The notes under the pieces are model-generated. The model had not been told where the DNA came from, ran no database searches, and was given only the letters and a program-made list of their open reading frames with translations. From Parcubacteria group bacterium (GTDB taxonomy: Bacteria; Patescibacteria; ABY1; Buchananbacterales; UBA6539): a stretch of 24,654 nt of DNA. The position numbers and the translations under genes are program-made. The DNA lies in assembly GCA_002687175.1 (NCBI GenBank), contig NYZP01000007.1:1-24654 (forward strand), in the 5' to 3' direction. Below, piece by piece: positions 6,073-13,390 of the stretch (positions are counted from its first letter, which is position 1; each line of letters starts with the position of its first letter).

Positions 6073-7293
6073 ATGAGCCAAGGTGTAAATTATTTTAGCA
6101 AAATAGTCAAGCTATTAAAGGCCGGTAAGTTGTATCCTAAGGTTAATACAATATCTGGCCCATCTTGTCATACCGAAATGAACATTGACGGCAAGAAATT
6201 TTTAACATTTTGTTCAAATAATTACTTAGGTCTAGCTGAAAATAAAGAAATTACCCAAGTGATAATTGATGGTTTAAAAAAATATGGTGTCGGCTCAGGT
6301 GGTACACGTTTGCTTTCTGGTACCTTAGATGTCCAGGTAGATTTTGAAAATAAATTGGCAGATTTTTTAAAAGGCGAGGACTCAATTACCTTCTCTTCAG
6401 GTTTTTTAGCCAATGCCGGTGCTATAAGAATGCTTGTTGACCAGTTCCCTTATAAAATACCACTTCCTTTTAGTAATAAAGATGGGATTATTTTAACCGA
6501 GGAATTAAACCATGCCAGCATTGTTGATTCAGTTCGTTTGGCTAAATCTGAAAAGGCAATTTATAAGCATAATGATATGAAAGATCTTGAAAGACTTCTG
6601 GAAGAACATAAAAAGAAAAAAAAGTTGATTGTTACGGACGGGGTTTTTAGCATGGATGGCGATCTTGCTAATTTAGTAGAAATTTCGAAGTTGGCTAAAC
6701 AGTATGATGCACTGATCTACGTTGACGATGCTCATGGGACTGGAGTACTTGGTCCCCATGGTGAAGGTACCTCGCATGAACTAGGAGTAGAGAAAGATAT
6801 TGATGTGGTCATGGGAAGTTTTACTAAAGCATGGGGGAGCATAGGTGGATTTATTGTAGTACAAGAAAAAGAGCTTGCCGATTATTTAAGAGTTACGGCC
6901 AGAAGTTATATTTTTTCTGATCCAATATTACCAAGCGTTGTAGCCGGTCTTGTTGAGGCTTTAGAAATTATAAAAAATGGTGATGCTTTGCGAAAACAAA
7001 TGTTTGAAAATGCTTATTATCTTAGAAGTGAATTAAAAAAAATGGGCTTTGAAGTTTTAGGAGGTAATAAAATACCTATAATTCCTCCATTACTTGGTTC
7101 GGAAAAAAATGCCATAAAATTTTCACAAAAATTATTAGATGCCGGAATTTTTGCGCTTGCGGTTCGTCGGCCTGCAGTAGCGGTAGGACAAGAAAGATTA
7201 CGCTTAACAACAATGGCAACACATTCCAGAAAGCAACTTGATTATCTTTTAGAAAATATGGAAAAGATTGGGAAGGAATTAAAAATTATTTGA
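6073..7293 (+). CDS. Alpha-oxoamine synthase family PLP enzyme (KBL/AONS/SPT/CqsA-like)
   Basis: 406 aa, full family length. The fold-type I PLP enzyme condenses an amino acid with an acyl-CoA in this family. Visible motifs are 'FCSNNYLGLA' (46-55), 'GSGGTRLLSGT' (74-84), H147 in 'NHAS' that stacks on PLP, 'DGVFSMDGDLANL' (189-201), D218/H221 in 'VDDAHGTGVLG', and the Schiff-base Lys K252 in 'GSFTKAWGSIGGF'. The FTK form resembles serine palmitoyltransferase more than E. coli Kbl/BioF (GTLGK, DTLGK). Substrate cannot be read. No biotin, threonine-catabolism or sphingolipid genes are nearby. The gene lies between two 7TM sensors and directly before an acyltransferase, which recalls CqsA/LqsA autoinducer synthases (inference). 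Confidence 0.85.
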   Translation: MSQGVNYFSKIVKLLKAGKLYPKVNTISGPSCHTEMNIDGKKFLTFCSNNYLGLAENKEITQVIIDGLKKYGVGSGGTRLLSGTLDVQVDFENKLADFLKGEDSITFSSGFLANAGAIRMLVDQFPYKIPLPFSNKDGIILTEELNHASIVDSVRLAKSEKAIYKHNDMKDLERLLEEHKKKKKLIVTDGVFSMDGDLANLVEISKLAKQYDALIYVDDAHGTGVLGPHGEGTSHELGVEKDIDVVMGSFTKAWGSIGGFIVVQEKELADYLRVTARSYIFSDPILPSVVAGLVEALEIIKNGDALRKQMFENAYYLRSELKKMGFEVLGGNKIPIIPPLLGSEKNAIKFSQKLLDAGIFALAVRRPAVAVGQERLRLTTMATHSRKQLDYLLENMEKIGKELKII

Positions 7294-7295
7294 GC

Positions 7296-7916
7296 ATGGA
7301 TAAAATAATTTTGAGAGATGGGATACCCGATGATTCTTCATTAGCAGATTATTTAATTTATTCGACAGGATCATACTTTTTTGATTATCTGTTTCCGTAT
7401 GATAAAGATATAACTTTTAAAACCATTAGAATGCTTTTTAGAAAAGACAAAGGTATTTTTTCGCATCGTTTCGCTACTATTGCTGAAGAGGATGGGGATG
7501 TTCTTGGTCTTGAACTTGGTTATAGCTTAAGGGAGAAAAGATATCATTCATTTTTTAACACTTTGTATATAATTAGACAACATAATCTTATTCAAATATT
7601 TAAAATGATATTTCGTGATTATAATATAAGTAAATTTTTAAAAAGGCTTAAGCCAAATTCATATTATATTGCTAATCTTTCAGTTCATCCATCTGCTCAA
7701 GGAAGAGGTATCGGAGGTAAATTGTTAGAAAACGCATTTACTAAGGCTAAATCAAGAAGTTACCAACATTGTTATTTAGATGTTTCGATACATAATAAAA
7801 ATGCTATAAAACTATATAATAAATATGGATTTAAAATTTTTAAGGAAGTGAGGAATATAAATTTGGAAACTAAATATAAATTACACGGTCAGTTAAGAAT
7901 GATAAAAAAATTATAG
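7296..7916 (+). CDS. GNAT-family N-acetyltransferase
   Basis: ATG 7296 gives 206 aa; a TTG at 7290 (two codons longer, overlapping the previous stop) is the alternative. The acetyl-CoA-binding motif A is clear: 'ANLSVHPSAQGRGIGGKLLE' (about residues 128-147) with Q-x-x-G-x-G. It is followed by 'CYLDVSIHNKNAIKLYNKYG', the GNAT motif B with the usual 'N-A-LY-K-GF' ending. The N-terminal half is less typical and includes 'STGSYFFDYLFPY'. Acyl donor and acceptor are unknown. It is the third gene of the operon, 2 nt from the synthase stop, so a role in the same pathway is likely, such as acylating or finishing the synthase product (inference). Confidence 0.8.
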   Translation: MDKIILRDGIPDDSSLADYLIYSTGSYFFDYLFPYDKDITFKTIRMLFRKDKGIFSHRFATIAEEDGDVLGLELGYSLREKRYHSFFNTLYIIRQHNLIQIFKMIFRDYNISKFLKRLKPNSYYIANLSVHPSAQGRGIGGKLLENAFTKAKSRSYQHCYLDVSIHNKNAIKLYNKYGFKIFKEVRNINLETKYKLHGQLRMIKKL

Positions 7917-7932
7917 GTTTACAATATTATTT

Positions 7933-10194
7933 ATGGATCTTTTTTTAGGTTACAAGATAACATATTTTATTTCAGCTCTCGGTGGTTTTTTTATATTAAT
8001 TTTTATATATTCTAAAGGTATAAATAAGAAATTTAATTTATTATATGCCTTACTTAATATATCATTTATATTTTGGGCTGTTGGCCGTTTAGCACTTTTT
8101 TTTGTTGATAGTGTCGAATTGGCATTAATATGGAGTCGCATATTACATATAGGCTCTATTCTAGTGCATATTTTCTTTTTACATACCGTCCTCGTTTTTA
8201 TTAAACGTGACAAGTCGCGAATTATTCCTTTAATAATTTTTTATTTAAATTCCCTTTTTGTTCTATTTTTAAACTTAAGCGATCTATTTTTTGGAACAAC
8301 TTTATTTTTAAATGACCTAAGAACTAAATTTGGTTTTCCTTGGGTTGTAGAACCAAGTGGATTTTATCATTTACATTTAGCAAATGAATTAATTATACCG
8401 TCCTGGGTATTTCTTGAAATGATATTAGCATACAGAAAATCAGTCGGTATATTCAAATTACAGCTTAGATATATAATAATTTCTTCAATATTAGGTTTTG
8501 TTGGTGGAAATTCTGTTATATTACTAATTTATAATATAAATATATCACCAATCTTGGTATTTTTGGTTCCTGTACAATTTTTTACAATGACCTATGCTAT
8601 TTTTAAACATAGGCTGATGGACATTAGATTACTTATTTTTCGCTCGATCGTTTTCGGTTTAATAATTTTTATTACAGCTGGAATATTTTCAGTAATTTCT
8701 GCCTTGATTACGAGCGCATTTACAAGTTTGGCCGGAATCAGGTCCAGTATTATTTCCAGTCTGATCGTGGTTGTTTTGATCACCATTTTTTATCAAGCAT
8801 TACGTAACTTAATCGAGAGAGCGACTAACACCTTTTTATACAAAAAAACTTACAACCCAAATATTTTAATTTCTACAATTAATCGAATCACCTCTTCCAT
8901 ATTGGATCTTCAACATTTATTATCCTCTATTATAAAAACCTTATCTGCTGCTTTGCATTTTGAAAAAGCCGGGGTTACTTTATTAAATAAAAATAAAAAA
9001 TTAGAGCTTACTTATTTTCAGGGGATCAAGAAAGAGGTGGCAGAGGGCTTGATTAACTATCCTAATGTAGTTTCCATTTTGAATAAGGAGATTAAACAGA
9101 CTCCGGGGATTATGGTAATTGATGAAATGAAAACACGCTTTGATAATAATGAATTCAAGCCCGTTGATCCTGCTTTATTAAAACTTTTGCACCAGGAAGA
9201 TATTGCTTTAGTCATACCACTTTATGCTAAGGAGCAGTTGATTGGTTTATTATCATTAGGTGAGAAAAAATCTGGTGATCCTTACACTAATCAAGATTTG
9301 CGAGTGCTGGGCATTATTGCTGGACAAGCTGCCATTGCCATTGAAAATGCCCGGCTTTACGAAGAGCTAAAATATTTTAATGTTAAATTAGAAGATCAGG
9401 TCAAACAAAAAACATCACAATTGCGTAGTGCAAATTCTGAACTTCGACAGCTTGATACTGCCAAGTCTGAGTTTATCTCCATTGCTTCTCATCAGTTGCG
9501 TGCACCACTGACCGTTATTAAAGGTTATATATCCATGATGCGTGAGGGGTCGTTTGGTAAAATTTCACCAAAGGTGCTTAACAATTTAGAAAAGGTTTAT
9601 ATCTCTAACGAAAGACTAATTGGCTTGGTGGAAAATCTTTTGGATATTTCTCGGATTGAAAGTGGTCGTCAACATTACCAATGGGCTAAAGTTAGTTTGG
9701 AAGATTTGGCTGTTACTATTATTGATAATCTTAAAAGAACGGCCAAAGACAAAGGGGTTAAACTATTTTTTCACAAACCTAAAAAAGCTCTGCCTAAAGT
9801 TACGGCCGATGAAGCTAAATTACACGAAGTGATGATTAATTTTGTGGACAATGCCATTAAATATACCCCCAAGGGAGAGATTAATGTTTCGCTTGAAGTG
9901 CAACCTGACGACACTATTAGATTTTGTGTCCAAGACACTGGTCGTGGTATTGCTCCAGAAGTTAAGACTCATTTGTTTCAAAAATTTTCTCGAGGCAAAG
10001 GCAGCTTTCGGGTTCATACTGAAGGAGTTGGTCTAGGTCTTTATGTTGCCAAAATGTTGATTGATGCCCATGGCGGAAAAATTTGGGCGGAAAGCAAAGG
10101 CCGAAACAAAGGTTCAAAATTTTGTTTTTCCATTCCTTTAAACTTTAAACCAAAAGAGGACACCCCAGTCCCCAAAAAGAAGAAGAAAAAATAA
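7933..10194 (+). CDS. 7TM-GAF sensor histidine kinase
   Basis: 753 aa. The N-terminal 7TM domain is at about 1-228, two further helices at ~236-262 and ~272-290, a GAF domain at ~320-475, a coiled coil at ~478-512, then HisKA with phospho-acceptor H520 in 'IASHQLRAPLTVIKG'. The ATPase follows: N-box 'INFVDNAIKYTP' (N636/N640), G1 'DTGRGIAP' (668-675), G2 'GVGLGLYVA' (698-706). It ends in a Lys-rich tail. A complete, probably active membrane kinase. No response regulator is adjacent; the nearest is the receiver-only protein at 16671. It is last in the operon (16 nt gap, no SD). Its first ~700 nt are visibly more AT-rich than the kinase half, suggesting a domain swap. Confidence 0.9.
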   Translation: MDLFLGYKITYFISALGGFFILIFIYSKGINKKFNLLYALLNISFIFWAVGRLALFFVDSVELALIWSRILHIGSILVHIFFLHTVLVFIKRDKSRIIPLIIFYLNSLFVLFLNLSDLFFGTTLFLNDLRTKFGFPWVVEPSGFYHLHLANELIIPSWVFLEMILAYRKSVGIFKLQLRYIIISSILGFVGGNSVILLIYNINISPILVFLVPVQFFTMTYAIFKHRLMDIRLLIFRSIVFGLIIFITAGIFSVISALITSAFTSLAGIRSSIISSLIVVVLITIFYQALRNLIERATNTFLYKKTYNPNILISTINRITSSILDLQHLLSSIIKTLSAALHFEKAGVTLLNKNKKLELTYFQGIKKEVAEGLINYPNVVSILNKEIKQTPGIMVIDEMKTRFDNNEFKPVDPALLKLLHQEDIALVIPLYAKEQLIGLLSLGEKKSGDPYTNQDLRVLGIIAGQAAIAIENARLYEELKYFNVKLEDQVKQKTSQLRSANSELRQLDTAKSEFISIASHQLRAPLTVIKGYISMMREGSFGKISPKVLNNLEKVYISNERLIGLVENLLDISRIESGRQHYQWAKVSLEDLAVTIIDNLKRTAKDKGVKLFFHKPKKALPKVTADEAKLHEVMINFVDNAIKYTPKGEINVSLEVQPDDTIRFCVQDTGRGIAPEVKTHLFQKFSRGKGSFRVHTEGVGLGLYVAKMLIDAHGGKIWAESKGRNKGSKFCFSIPLNFKPKEDTPVPKKKKKK

Positions 10195-10208
10195 TTTACT
10201 TTGGTTTT

Positions 10209-10247
10209 AGAAAACACGGTGTTCTAGCGCTAGGCACCGTGTTTTCT
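10209..10247. terminator. Terminator hairpin after the kinase operon
   Basis: AGAAAACACGGTG (10209-10221) and CACCGTGTTTTCT (10235-10247) form a perfect 13-bp stem with a 13-nt loop. The T-run lies inside the stem base, so it may work in either direction. Confidence 0.7.
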
Positions 10248-10249
10248 GA

Positions 10250-10278
10250 TTGACAAAAATATAAATTAAAGTTAATTT
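10250..10278 (+). promoter_or_regulatory. Promoter of the 32-aa peptide gene
   Basis: TTGACA (10250-10255), 17 nt, TAATTT (10273-10278), starting 3 nt after the preceding hairpin. Confidence 0.5.
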
Positions 10279-10345
10279 AATTGAGATTCTGTTGACTATT
10301 GTAGAGAAGAAGAACATTGAAAATACAAAACGAGGAGATTGAAAC

Positions 10346-10444
10346 GTGAGTAAATATAAAGAAAGTCACCTCGTTAATCGAGGTAACGCCTTAGGAATTT
10401 TTGGTTTGGCACTTTTCTTGAGTGGCAAGGCCACACAGGAATAA
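10346..10444 (+). CDS. Small hydrophobic peptide, 32 aa
   Basis: A GTG start at 10346 lies 8 nt after GAGGAG (10332-10337). The frame runs to TAA 10442-10444. The peptide begins MSKYKESHLVNRGN and continues into 'ALGIFGLALFLSG' (15-27), a short hydrophobic stretch that could insert in or lie on the membrane, ending KATQE. Promoter (10250), SD, frame and a strong terminator (10478) form a complete cassette of about 250 nt, which supports a real gene despite its size. Function is unknown; a small membrane regulator or toxin-like peptide is possible (inference). CACCTCG (10368-10374) and CGAGGT (10379-10384) can form a hairpin inside the frame. Confidence 0.5.
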   Translation: MSKYKESHLVNRGNALGIFGLALFLSGKATQE

Positions 10445-10477
10445 CTCTTATTACTACAAAGTAGAACTTTTGAGCTT

Positions 10478-10505
10478 AGCTTGCGATTCTGTCGCAAGCT
10501 TTTTT
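10478..10505 (+). terminator. Intrinsic terminator of the peptide cassette
   Basis: AGCTTGCGA (10478-10486), loop TTCTG, TCGCAAGCT (10492-10500): a perfect 9-bp stem followed by a T-run. Confidence 0.85.
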
Positions 10506-10507
10506 AT

Positions 10508-10535
10508 TTGTAATTTTAAAACATTTTGCTATAAT
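10508..10535 (+). promoter_or_regulatory. Promoter placing the start site at the ATG (leaderless)
   Basis: TTGTAA (10508-10513), 16 nt, extended -10 TGC-TATAAT (10527-10535). Only 7 nt separate TATAAT from ATG 10543, so transcription should begin at or within about 2 nt of the start codon. Confidence 0.6.
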
Positions 10536-10542
10536 AATTCCA

Positions 10543-12141
10543 ATGAAGTTATTTAAACAAATTTTGTTATTGAGCTTTGCCATAACCTTAAGTCTTGGCA
10601 ATTTTTTGTTTGTCGTGCCCGTGCCACCAGCGTACGCCGCCTTAGAACTGATTAAGTCCAATGAATTCGGGACAGTCTATTATCTTGATAGTCGTGGTGC
10701 GCGTCACCCGTTTCCCAACGCTAAAACTTATGAAAGTTGGTATGGTAATGATTTTTCACGAATCGTGACGGTGTCTAATGAGTTTTTATTCAATTACCCT
10801 TTAGGCAAAAATATTACTATTCGACCGGGAACTTTTTTAGTTAAAGTCAGAACTGCTCCGGAAGTTTACGCTGTTGAACAAGGTGGAGTTTTACGAGAAA
10901 TACAAAATGAAAGTATTGCCGAGGCGATTTATGGTGAAAATTGGGCCAGCCGTGTTGTTGATGTGCCGGACGTCTTTTTTGAAAATTATTTAGTTGGCCA
11001 GCCAATTGTGCACGATTACACAACTCCCGACAGTATTTTGTATAAAGATGAATCATCAGGTAAATATTATTTTCGTAATGACAATATTTTACGGCCGTTT
11101 GCTTCAACGGCAGACATTTTTGCTAACCGATTTAATTTAGATTTTGCCCTGACCAGAAATCGTAGTCATTTTGTTCGGGAAAAGCCAATAAGCGGACAAG
11201 ACAAAAATATTTTTAATCCAGTAGCTGGACCAATTATTGACCGGCGTGATTGCTCGGCCAGTGAACTAAAAGCAGCAATAATTTTGTTGGCAGATAAAAA
11301 TTACAGTAGTGCTGAAGTAACTAAGGTCCAAAATATTAAGCAAGAAGTAGCTGATTATTTTTCTTGGGTTACTGATGATTTATCATCCATTAATTTGGAT
11401 CATCCGACTGCCATCATTCTTGACGACGGTTATTTAATCAGAAAACGAAATGATGGTACCACTGAAGTTAAAAATGAAACTATCAATACATTTTATGACA
11501 ATAATCCTGATGATTTTGATTTTATTTTTGTCTTTACTAATTTTAAAACTCCTTCAGAAAGCACCAATGAGATTGCTCATTTTATTGCGGTGACCAATAG
11601 ACAGGAAGGCTTAAATAAATCAATGTTAAATCGCTCGGAGGTTTATGGTAGTCAGGGCAAACTCAAAGGGATTGTAATGATGGGTGATGTTAATAAATAC
11701 AGTCCGGAAACTCCCGAAGGTTTGAATTCAGTTTTAAACGTGGTGGTTCACGAAATTTTACATAACTGGGCTGCTTATGTTGAATTTGAAGATAGTGAAA
11801 CTGATGAAAATAGTGAAGCCTTGCTTCGTCCAAATGATCTGTCACATTGGAGTAACTATGTAAGTTTTATTTCGCCGCTTGGTGGCTCTGGTTGGATGGA
11901 TAATGGTGATGGTACTTTTACTAACGGATTAAGTCTGTTGCCTGATACTAACCAACGGCAATATTCGCAATTAGACTTGTATTTAATGGGGCTTGTTCGT
12001 CAAAAAGACATGGCGCCAATTAGTTATATTATTCCTGATGAAGAGAATGCTATTGGTAATGTTATTGCCGCGACTGAAAAACAAATTACTATTGACCAAA
12101 TTGTTGAGGCTAGTGGTAAAGTTAAATGTAGTATTGATTAA
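10543..12141 (+). CDS. Secreted HEXXH metallopeptidase with repeat-type N-terminal domain
   Basis: 532 aa. A signal peptide (about 1-32, MKLFKQILLLSFAITLSLGN, cleavage near AYA-AL) directs export. Residues ~40-210 contain related ~55-residue modules: 'VYYLDSRGARHPFPNAKTYE', 'SRIVTVSNEFLFNYPLG', 'RVVDVPDVFFENYLVG'. This pattern is common in Patescibacteria exported proteins, role unknown. Residues ~240-480 form the enzyme part: 'NVVVHEILHNWAAYVEF' has HEILH (403-407), typical of zinc metallopeptidases, and H435 in 'LSHWSNYV' could be the third ligand (inference). It is probably leaderless from the promoter at 10508. It may act in surface remodelling or protein processing together with the other exported proteins nearby. 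Confidence 0.75.
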   Translation: MKLFKQILLLSFAITLSLGNFLFVVPVPPAYAALELIKSNEFGTVYYLDSRGARHPFPNAKTYESWYGNDFSRIVTVSNEFLFNYPLGKNITIRPGTFLVKVRTAPEVYAVEQGGVLREIQNESIAEAIYGENWASRVVDVPDVFFENYLVGQPIVHDYTTPDSILYKDESSGKYYFRNDNILRPFASTADIFANRFNLDFALTRNRSHFVREKPISGQDKNIFNPVAGPIIDRRDCSASELKAAIILLADKNYSSAEVTKVQNIKQEVADYFSWVTDDLSSINLDHPTAIILDDGYLIRKRNDGTTEVKNETINTFYDNNPDDFDFIFVFTNFKTPSESTNEIAHFIAVTNRQEGLNKSMLNRSEVYGSQGKLKGIVMMGDVNKYSPETPEGLNSVLNVVVHEILHNWAAYVEFEDSETDENSEALLRPNDLSHWSNYVSFISPLGGSGWMDNGDGTFTNGLSLLPDTNQRQYSQLDLYLMGLVRQKDMAPISYIIPDEENAIGNVIAATEKQITIDQIVEASGKVKCSID

Positions 12142-12168
12142 AAAAAGACCAAACCAATAGGTTTAGTC
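12140..12168 (-). terminator. Minus-strand terminator of the 81-aa gene
   Basis: On the minus strand GACTAAACC, loop TATT, GGTTTGGTC (one G-U pair) and a T-run. The stop codon TGA (12167-12169) overlaps the first stem bases. Confidence 0.7.
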
Positions 12169-12412
12169 AACAATGTTCAATAATTAAAACGAAGTGATTT
12201 AGTGAGTTAAGGCTCACTTTTTTTACTAGCTTCGTTAAATCAGCCCAGGTTCTGCAGAACTGTTTCCAGTTCTTTTTTAAGTTTAAACCCTGGCCCTTTT
12301 TTCTCCCACCTAGGTGCTCTGGTAATACCAGGTACCAACCAACATTCCAAATTACTGCTCCCAGAATAACTATAGATAACAAAATTATAACGTTGACATC
12401 GTTAGGTTCCAA
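12167..12412 (-). CDS. Small single-span membrane protein, 81 aa
   Basis: The start is TTG 12412, set by AAGGAGG 7 nt upstream. Residues ~7-29 (VNVIILLSIVILGAVIWNVG plus WYL) are a membrane helix. The remainder is basic and rich in Lys/Trp/Leu ('KKNWKQFCRTWADLTKLVKK') and possibly lies on the membrane as an amphipathic helix. It has its own promoter (12466-12493) and terminator (12140-12168). No family is recognised. It resembles the three other small minus-strand membrane proteins at 13391-14375 in layout (strong SD, one helix at the N-terminus), though not evidently in sequence. It overlaps the plus-strand terminator of the converging gene. Confidence 0.65.
   Translation of the reverse strand: MEPNDVNVIILLSIVILGAVIWNVGWYLVLPEHLGGRKKGQGLNLKKNWKQFCRTWADLTKLVKKVSLNSLNHFVLIIEHC
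12188..12236 (+). terminator. Plus-strand terminator after the metallopeptidase
   Basis: AGTGAG (12201-12206), 6-nt loop, CTCACT (12213-12218), then seven T. It is enclosed by a second inverted repeat, AACGAAG (12188-12194) / CTTCGTT (12230-12236). It lies inside the opposing 81-aa gene. Confidence 0.65.
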
Positions 12413-12465
12413 GATTAGCCCTCCTTACCCTGAATTTTTTAGGGATTTTTTCTTCTGGCAACTAA

Positions 12466-12493
12466 AAGATAACATATTTATTTAAGATGTCAA
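12466..12493 (-). promoter_or_regulatory. Promoter of the 81-aa gene (divergent)
   Basis: On the minus strand TTGACA (12488-12493), 16 nt, extended -10 TGT-TATCTT (-10 box 12466-12471). It abuts the plus-strand -35 box, so the two form the palindrome TGTCAATTGACA. Confidence 0.65.
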
Positions 12494-12522
12494 TTGACAA
12501 AAAGTATTTTGTATGCTATACT
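12494..12522 (+). promoter_or_regulatory. Promoter of the L,D-transpeptidase gene (divergent)
   Basis: TTGACA (12494-12499), exactly 17 nt, extended -10 TGC-TATACT (-10 box 12517-12522): the strongest promoter match in the window. The ~48-nt leader can form GAAG-TTTATT-CTTC inside AGAGT...ACTCT and has no SD. Confidence 0.8.
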
Positions 12523-12576
12523 GTATTTAGAGAGTAGAAGTTTATTCTTCAAAACTCTGCAAAAATAAAAATAAAA

Positions 12577-13353
12577 ATGCCAAAGTTTAAATTTAACAAC
12601 TTGTCTAATTTTGTTGCCGTCTTTTTTTTAGGAGCGGTTTTTTTTATGGTCAGTTTTATGACGGTGTTAGCAGCTGAAGCTATCGATTCAGATCAAGACG
12701 GCTTAAGCGATAATGATGAACTTAATATTTATCACACTAATCCTTTACTGGCAGACACTGATGGCGATGGTTTTGATGATTATACCGAAATTTATAATGG
12801 CTATTCACCTCGACATAACTATTCAGTAAAACTTAACAGTTTGGATTCAGACAGTGACTCTGTGCCGGACAGTTGGGAAATTAGACTGGCAACTGATCTG
12901 TTAAGCCCTGACAGTGATGGTGATGGTTTTACTGATTCGGTTGAAATAAATACCGGTAACGATCCTCGTTCGGCTGAACCTGGAGTGAAATCAAAATTAA
13001 TTAAAGTTGATATTGCCAGCCAAAGCTTAGCTTATTATTTTGATGATATTAAATTAGAAGAGTTTCCAATTTCTGGCGGCTTGTCTTACATGCCCACCCC
13101 AGAAGGAAATTTTACGGTATTAGACAAAGTACCATCAAAAACTTATGGTGGCACTGGTTTTGATTTTTATTACCCTAACACCAAATGGAATTTACATTTT
13201 ACCACCAAGTATTGGCGGTACTATATTCACGGCGCTTACTGGCACAATGATTTTGGTAAACCAAAAAGTCATGGTTGTGTAAACGTTGCTTATCATCAAA
13301 TGGAACGTCTTTATAATTTTGCCGAAATTGGTACAGAAATTGAGATTATTTAG
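12577..13353 (+). CDS. Exported L,D-transpeptidase (YkuD) with calcium-binding repeats
   Basis: 258 aa. Signal peptide 1-33 ends near VLAAEA. Residues 37-130 hold Asp-rich loops of thrombospondin-3/EF-hand type: 'DSDQDGLSDNDE', 'DTDGDGFDDYTE', 'DSDSDSVPDSWE', 'DSDGDGFTDSVE'. Residues ~141-258 are the YkuD catalytic domain, starting 'IKVDIASQSLAYYF', with H218 in 'YIHGAYWH' and the catalytic Cys C234 in 'SHGCVNV'. YkuD enzymes make 3-3 peptidoglycan crosslinks or attach proteins to peptide stems. The Ca repeats may hold the protein outside the cell or make it calcium-dependent (inference). It is divergent from the small membrane gene. A short plus-strand hairpin with T-run lies at 13434. Confidence 0.85.
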   Translation: MPKFKFNNLSNFVAVFFLGAVFFMVSFMTVLAAEAIDSDQDGLSDNDELNIYHTNPLLADTDGDGFDDYTEIYNGYSPRHNYSVKLNSLDSDSDSVPDSWEIRLATDLLSPDSDGDGFTDSVEINTGNDPRSAEPGVKSKLIKVDIASQSLAYYFDDIKLEEFPISGGLSYMPTPEGNFTVLDKVPSKTYGGTGFDFYYPNTKWNLHFTTKYWRYYIHGAYWHNDFGKPKSHGCVNVAYHQMERLYNFAEIGTEIEII

Positions 13354-13390
13354 ATTAGGTTTTTAGGTTCTTAGGTTTTTAACGCTTAAT

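Noticed and set aside
7950..8213. 87-aa minus-strand frame opposite the kinase N-terminus
   Set aside because: Shadow of the 7TM coding strand; no SD, promoter or plausible protein character.
10847..11107. 86-aa minus-strand frame inside the exported peptidase
   Set aside because: Shadow frame rich in His/Gln, with no SD or promoter.
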